A DNA stretch of 7,556 bases from positions 1-7,556 of the forward strand of contig URYT01000090.1 of the NCBI GenBank assembly GCA_900552185.1, given 5' to 3'. Shown in pieces: positions 6,342-7,556 of this stretch. Positions within the stretch are counted from its first letter, which is position 1; every line of letters starts with the position of its first letter. Source of the DNA: an uncultured Collinsella sp. (GTDB taxonomy: Bacteria; Actinomycetota; Coriobacteriia; Coriobacteriales; Coriobacteriaceae). The position numbers and the translations under genes were made by a program. The notes beneath the pieces were generated by a model. The model did no database searches, was not told the origin of the DNA, and saw only the letters and a program-made list of their open reading frames with translations.

Positions 6342-7361
6342 ATGATGAAGCCCATGACGAAGAAGCTGCTGTTAGGAATTCCCACCGTGACGCTTTCGGC
6401 CGTGCTGGCGTGTACGGTGGCCGGCTGTGGCGGTAGTGCTCCGAGCGGCTCGGCTGGCAGTTCGGGCGGCAGCGCGCCTGTGCAGGAAAAGCCCAAAGCC
6501 TATGATTCGCAGACGGTCGAGGTGGCAGGCATTACCTATGAGTCGGTGGCTCACGGTACGTTCTATCGCGGCGATGCCAAGCTGCAGGACGGCTTTTACC
6601 TGCACATCAAGATCACCAACAACAACACAAAGAACAGGACGTTCAGTTCCTTTAACGTGCATGCTGCCCAGGGCGATCTTGAGGCAGGCGACCCGTTGTT
6701 TACTTCCGGCAAGGCGGCCGTGCTCGACTACATTGCAAGCGAGGCCCCCGATGAGCTGCACGAGGGCATCGACCTTTCCGAGAGGCCAGATATCGGCTCG
6801 GGCGAGACCGTTGAGTACGTGTATTTCTGGGCGCCCAAGACGGCGTACTACGGGCCTATCACTGTCGAGTTCGTAGACGCTTATGCCCCCGCTAAGAACC
6901 ACGAGGCCATGCACTTTGACACCACGGGATGCGAGACCAAGGAGTTCAAGGCGGCCGGCGGCGTGGCCGATTCTGGCGAGAAGGCAGATTTAACGGGCAT
7001 CGACTGCGCATCGTACAGCATCGAGGCCGCCGATGGGTACACGCTGGATTCGTCCGACGAAGAGCGTGAAAAGGCAAACTTCTTCCATGACGAGACTGGA
7101 GGACGCCTGAACATCAGCATCTTCCCGCGCTCGCCGGAGGAAGAGGTTGCAAGCCTAGAGCAGGTCTACGAAGGCAAGGAGACAACAACCGACCAGGTCG
7201 AGTACAACGGCATAACGTGGCTGCGCTTTACCGGTCCCGACAACGGCCATACACTGTTTGCGACGGCTCCCGCAACGGGTGAAACCGTCCGCGTGTCGAT
7301 TGGCTGGAAGATCGATTGGGACGCCGCCGTGCCCATGATGGAGGCTCTGAAGCTCAAGTAA
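6342..7361 (+). CDS. Two-domain secreted lipoprotein of unknown function
   Basis: The 339-residue product opens with a lipoprotein signal peptide: basic MMKPMTKK, a hydrophobic core (9-23), and lipobox VAGC with the lipid-bearing Cys29. A Gly/Ser/Ala linker (30-46) follows, so the mature protein should sit on the outer face of the membrane. Residues about 56-182 look like an immunoglobulin-like beta domain of the DUF5067/DUF4352 kind (GFYLHIKITNNNTKNRTFSS at 84-103, then an acidic segment and SGETVEYVYFW at 153-163). Residues about 218-339 form a second domain with a DGYTLDSSDEER start (231-242) and an EYNGITWLRF strand (287-296), faintly like the PsbP/DcrB-type fold; that similarity is a weak guess. 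Two ATGs overlap the start region, and 6342 has the best ribosome-site spacing. The gene stands alone, diverges from the ATPase gene and ends in an intrinsic terminator. Substrate or partner cannot be told from sequence. Lipoproteins of this general style are common in Coriobacteriia. Confidence 0.88.
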   Translation: MMKPMTKKLLLGIPTVTLSAVLACTVAGCGGSAPSGSAGSSGGSAPVQEKPKAYDSQTVEVAGITYESVAHGTFYRGDAKLQDGFYLHIKITNNNTKNRTFSSFNVHAAQGDLEAGDPLFTSGKAAVLDYIASEAPDELHEGIDLSERPDIGSGETVEYVYFWAPKTAYYGPITVEFVDAYAPAKNHEAMHFDTTGCETKEFKAAGGVADSGEKADLTGIDCASYSIEAADGYTLDSSDEEREKANFFHDETGGRLNISIFPRSPEEEVASLEQVYEGKETTTDQVEYNGITWLRFTGPDNGHTLFATAPATGETVRVSIGWKIDWDAAVPMMEALKLK

Positions 7362-7391
7362 CAGGCTGCGATTCCCACGTCAGGCGACTCA

Positions 7392-7426
7392 GGGCTGGCT
7401 CCGAGTTATCGGGGCCAGCCCCTTTT
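7392..7426 (+). terminator. Intrinsic terminator of the lipoprotein gene
   Basis: GGGCTGGCTCCGA (7392-7404) pairs with TCGGGGCCAGCCC (7409-7421) in a 13-bp stem with one G-U pair and a 4-nt loop GTTA, followed by CTTTT (7422-7426). It begins 30 bp after the stop codon. On the minus strand no T-run follows the stem, so it chiefly serves the plus-strand gene. Confidence 0.88.
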
Positions 7427-7473
7427 GGTGTTCGATGAGCCGAGTCGGCGTCTCTCACAAAAGTAACTAGGAG

Positions 7474-7556
7474 CTAGCGAGGCCTATCCGAATTGACCTC
7501 CTTGGCGGTGTCTTTTTCGAGCGCCGTGCGGCGGGCGCTGTAGGCGACGAGGCCGG
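7474..7556 (-). CDS. C-terminal end of a minus-strand gene running off the window (partial)
   Basis: Reading leftward from the window edge, one frame gives 26 residues that begin GLVAYSARRTALEKD and end VNSDRPR before TAG at 7474-7476. A small hydrophobic start followed by Arg-Arg and a charged, Lys/Glu-rich tail resembles the cytoplasmic end of a membrane protein, but this is too short to name. The other two minus frames also stay open for 23 to 29 codons, so the call rests on composition. It would converge on the lipoprotein gene, with the 7392-7426 terminator between them. Confidence 0.4.
   Translation of the reverse strand, partial: GLVAYSARRTALEKDTAKEVNSDRPR

Noticed and set aside
7439..7449. 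GCCGAGTCGGC palindrome resembling the centre of the repeat arms
   Set aside because: It shares the CCGA-G-TCGG core, but the outer TCGG and CCGA half-sites are missing at the N6 spacing on both sides, so it is not a further copy of the composite repeat.

Overview
The window looks like a piece of a chromosome from a fairly GC-rich gut actinobacterium. I infer class Coriobacteriia (Collinsella/Olsenella-like) from three things: a divergent type IIA topoisomerase pair of a kind seen in this class and in some Firmicutes, a lipoprotein of the Cys plus Gly/Ser-rich linker type, and base composition. The sequence alone does not prove the genus.

Layout: most of the window is on the minus strand. A two-gene topoisomerase operon runs from right to left, with the ParE/GyrB-type ATPase subunit at 2403-4400 followed 45 bp later by the ParC/GyrA-type cleavage subunit at 117-2357. 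Together they form the A2B2 enzyme that passes one duplex through another. The downstream flank (1-116) has no convincing gene but carries a nested palindrome at 10-36.

Upstream of parE on the same strand is an unrelated gene (4558-5940, GTG start). It encodes a 460-residue archaeal-type STAND-like ATPase with a C-terminal DUF234 region that has the E/D-x-K pattern of PD-(D/E)xK nucleases. This is an accessory-type gene.

The most unusual structure lies directly in front of that ATPase gene. Two 35-bp arms (5941-5975 and 6012-6046) are inverted copies identical at 29 of 35 positions. Each arm is itself built as TCGG-N6-CCGA, one base, TCGG-N6-CCGA. All six differences between the arms fall in one N6 spacer, and in the proximal arm that spacer is the Shine-Dalgarno sequence of the ATPase gene. 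A -10-like TACAAT lies between the arms. This looks like a dedicated operator, RNA switch or element-end structure tied to the ATPase gene.

To the right, about 300 bp without a convincing gene (with a 9-bp inverted repeat at 6156-6199) leads into a plus-strand gene (6342-7361) for a two-domain secreted lipoprotein. It ends in a strong intrinsic terminator (7392-7426). The last 83 bp hold what may be the C-terminus of a convergent minus-strand gene that enters from beyond the window.
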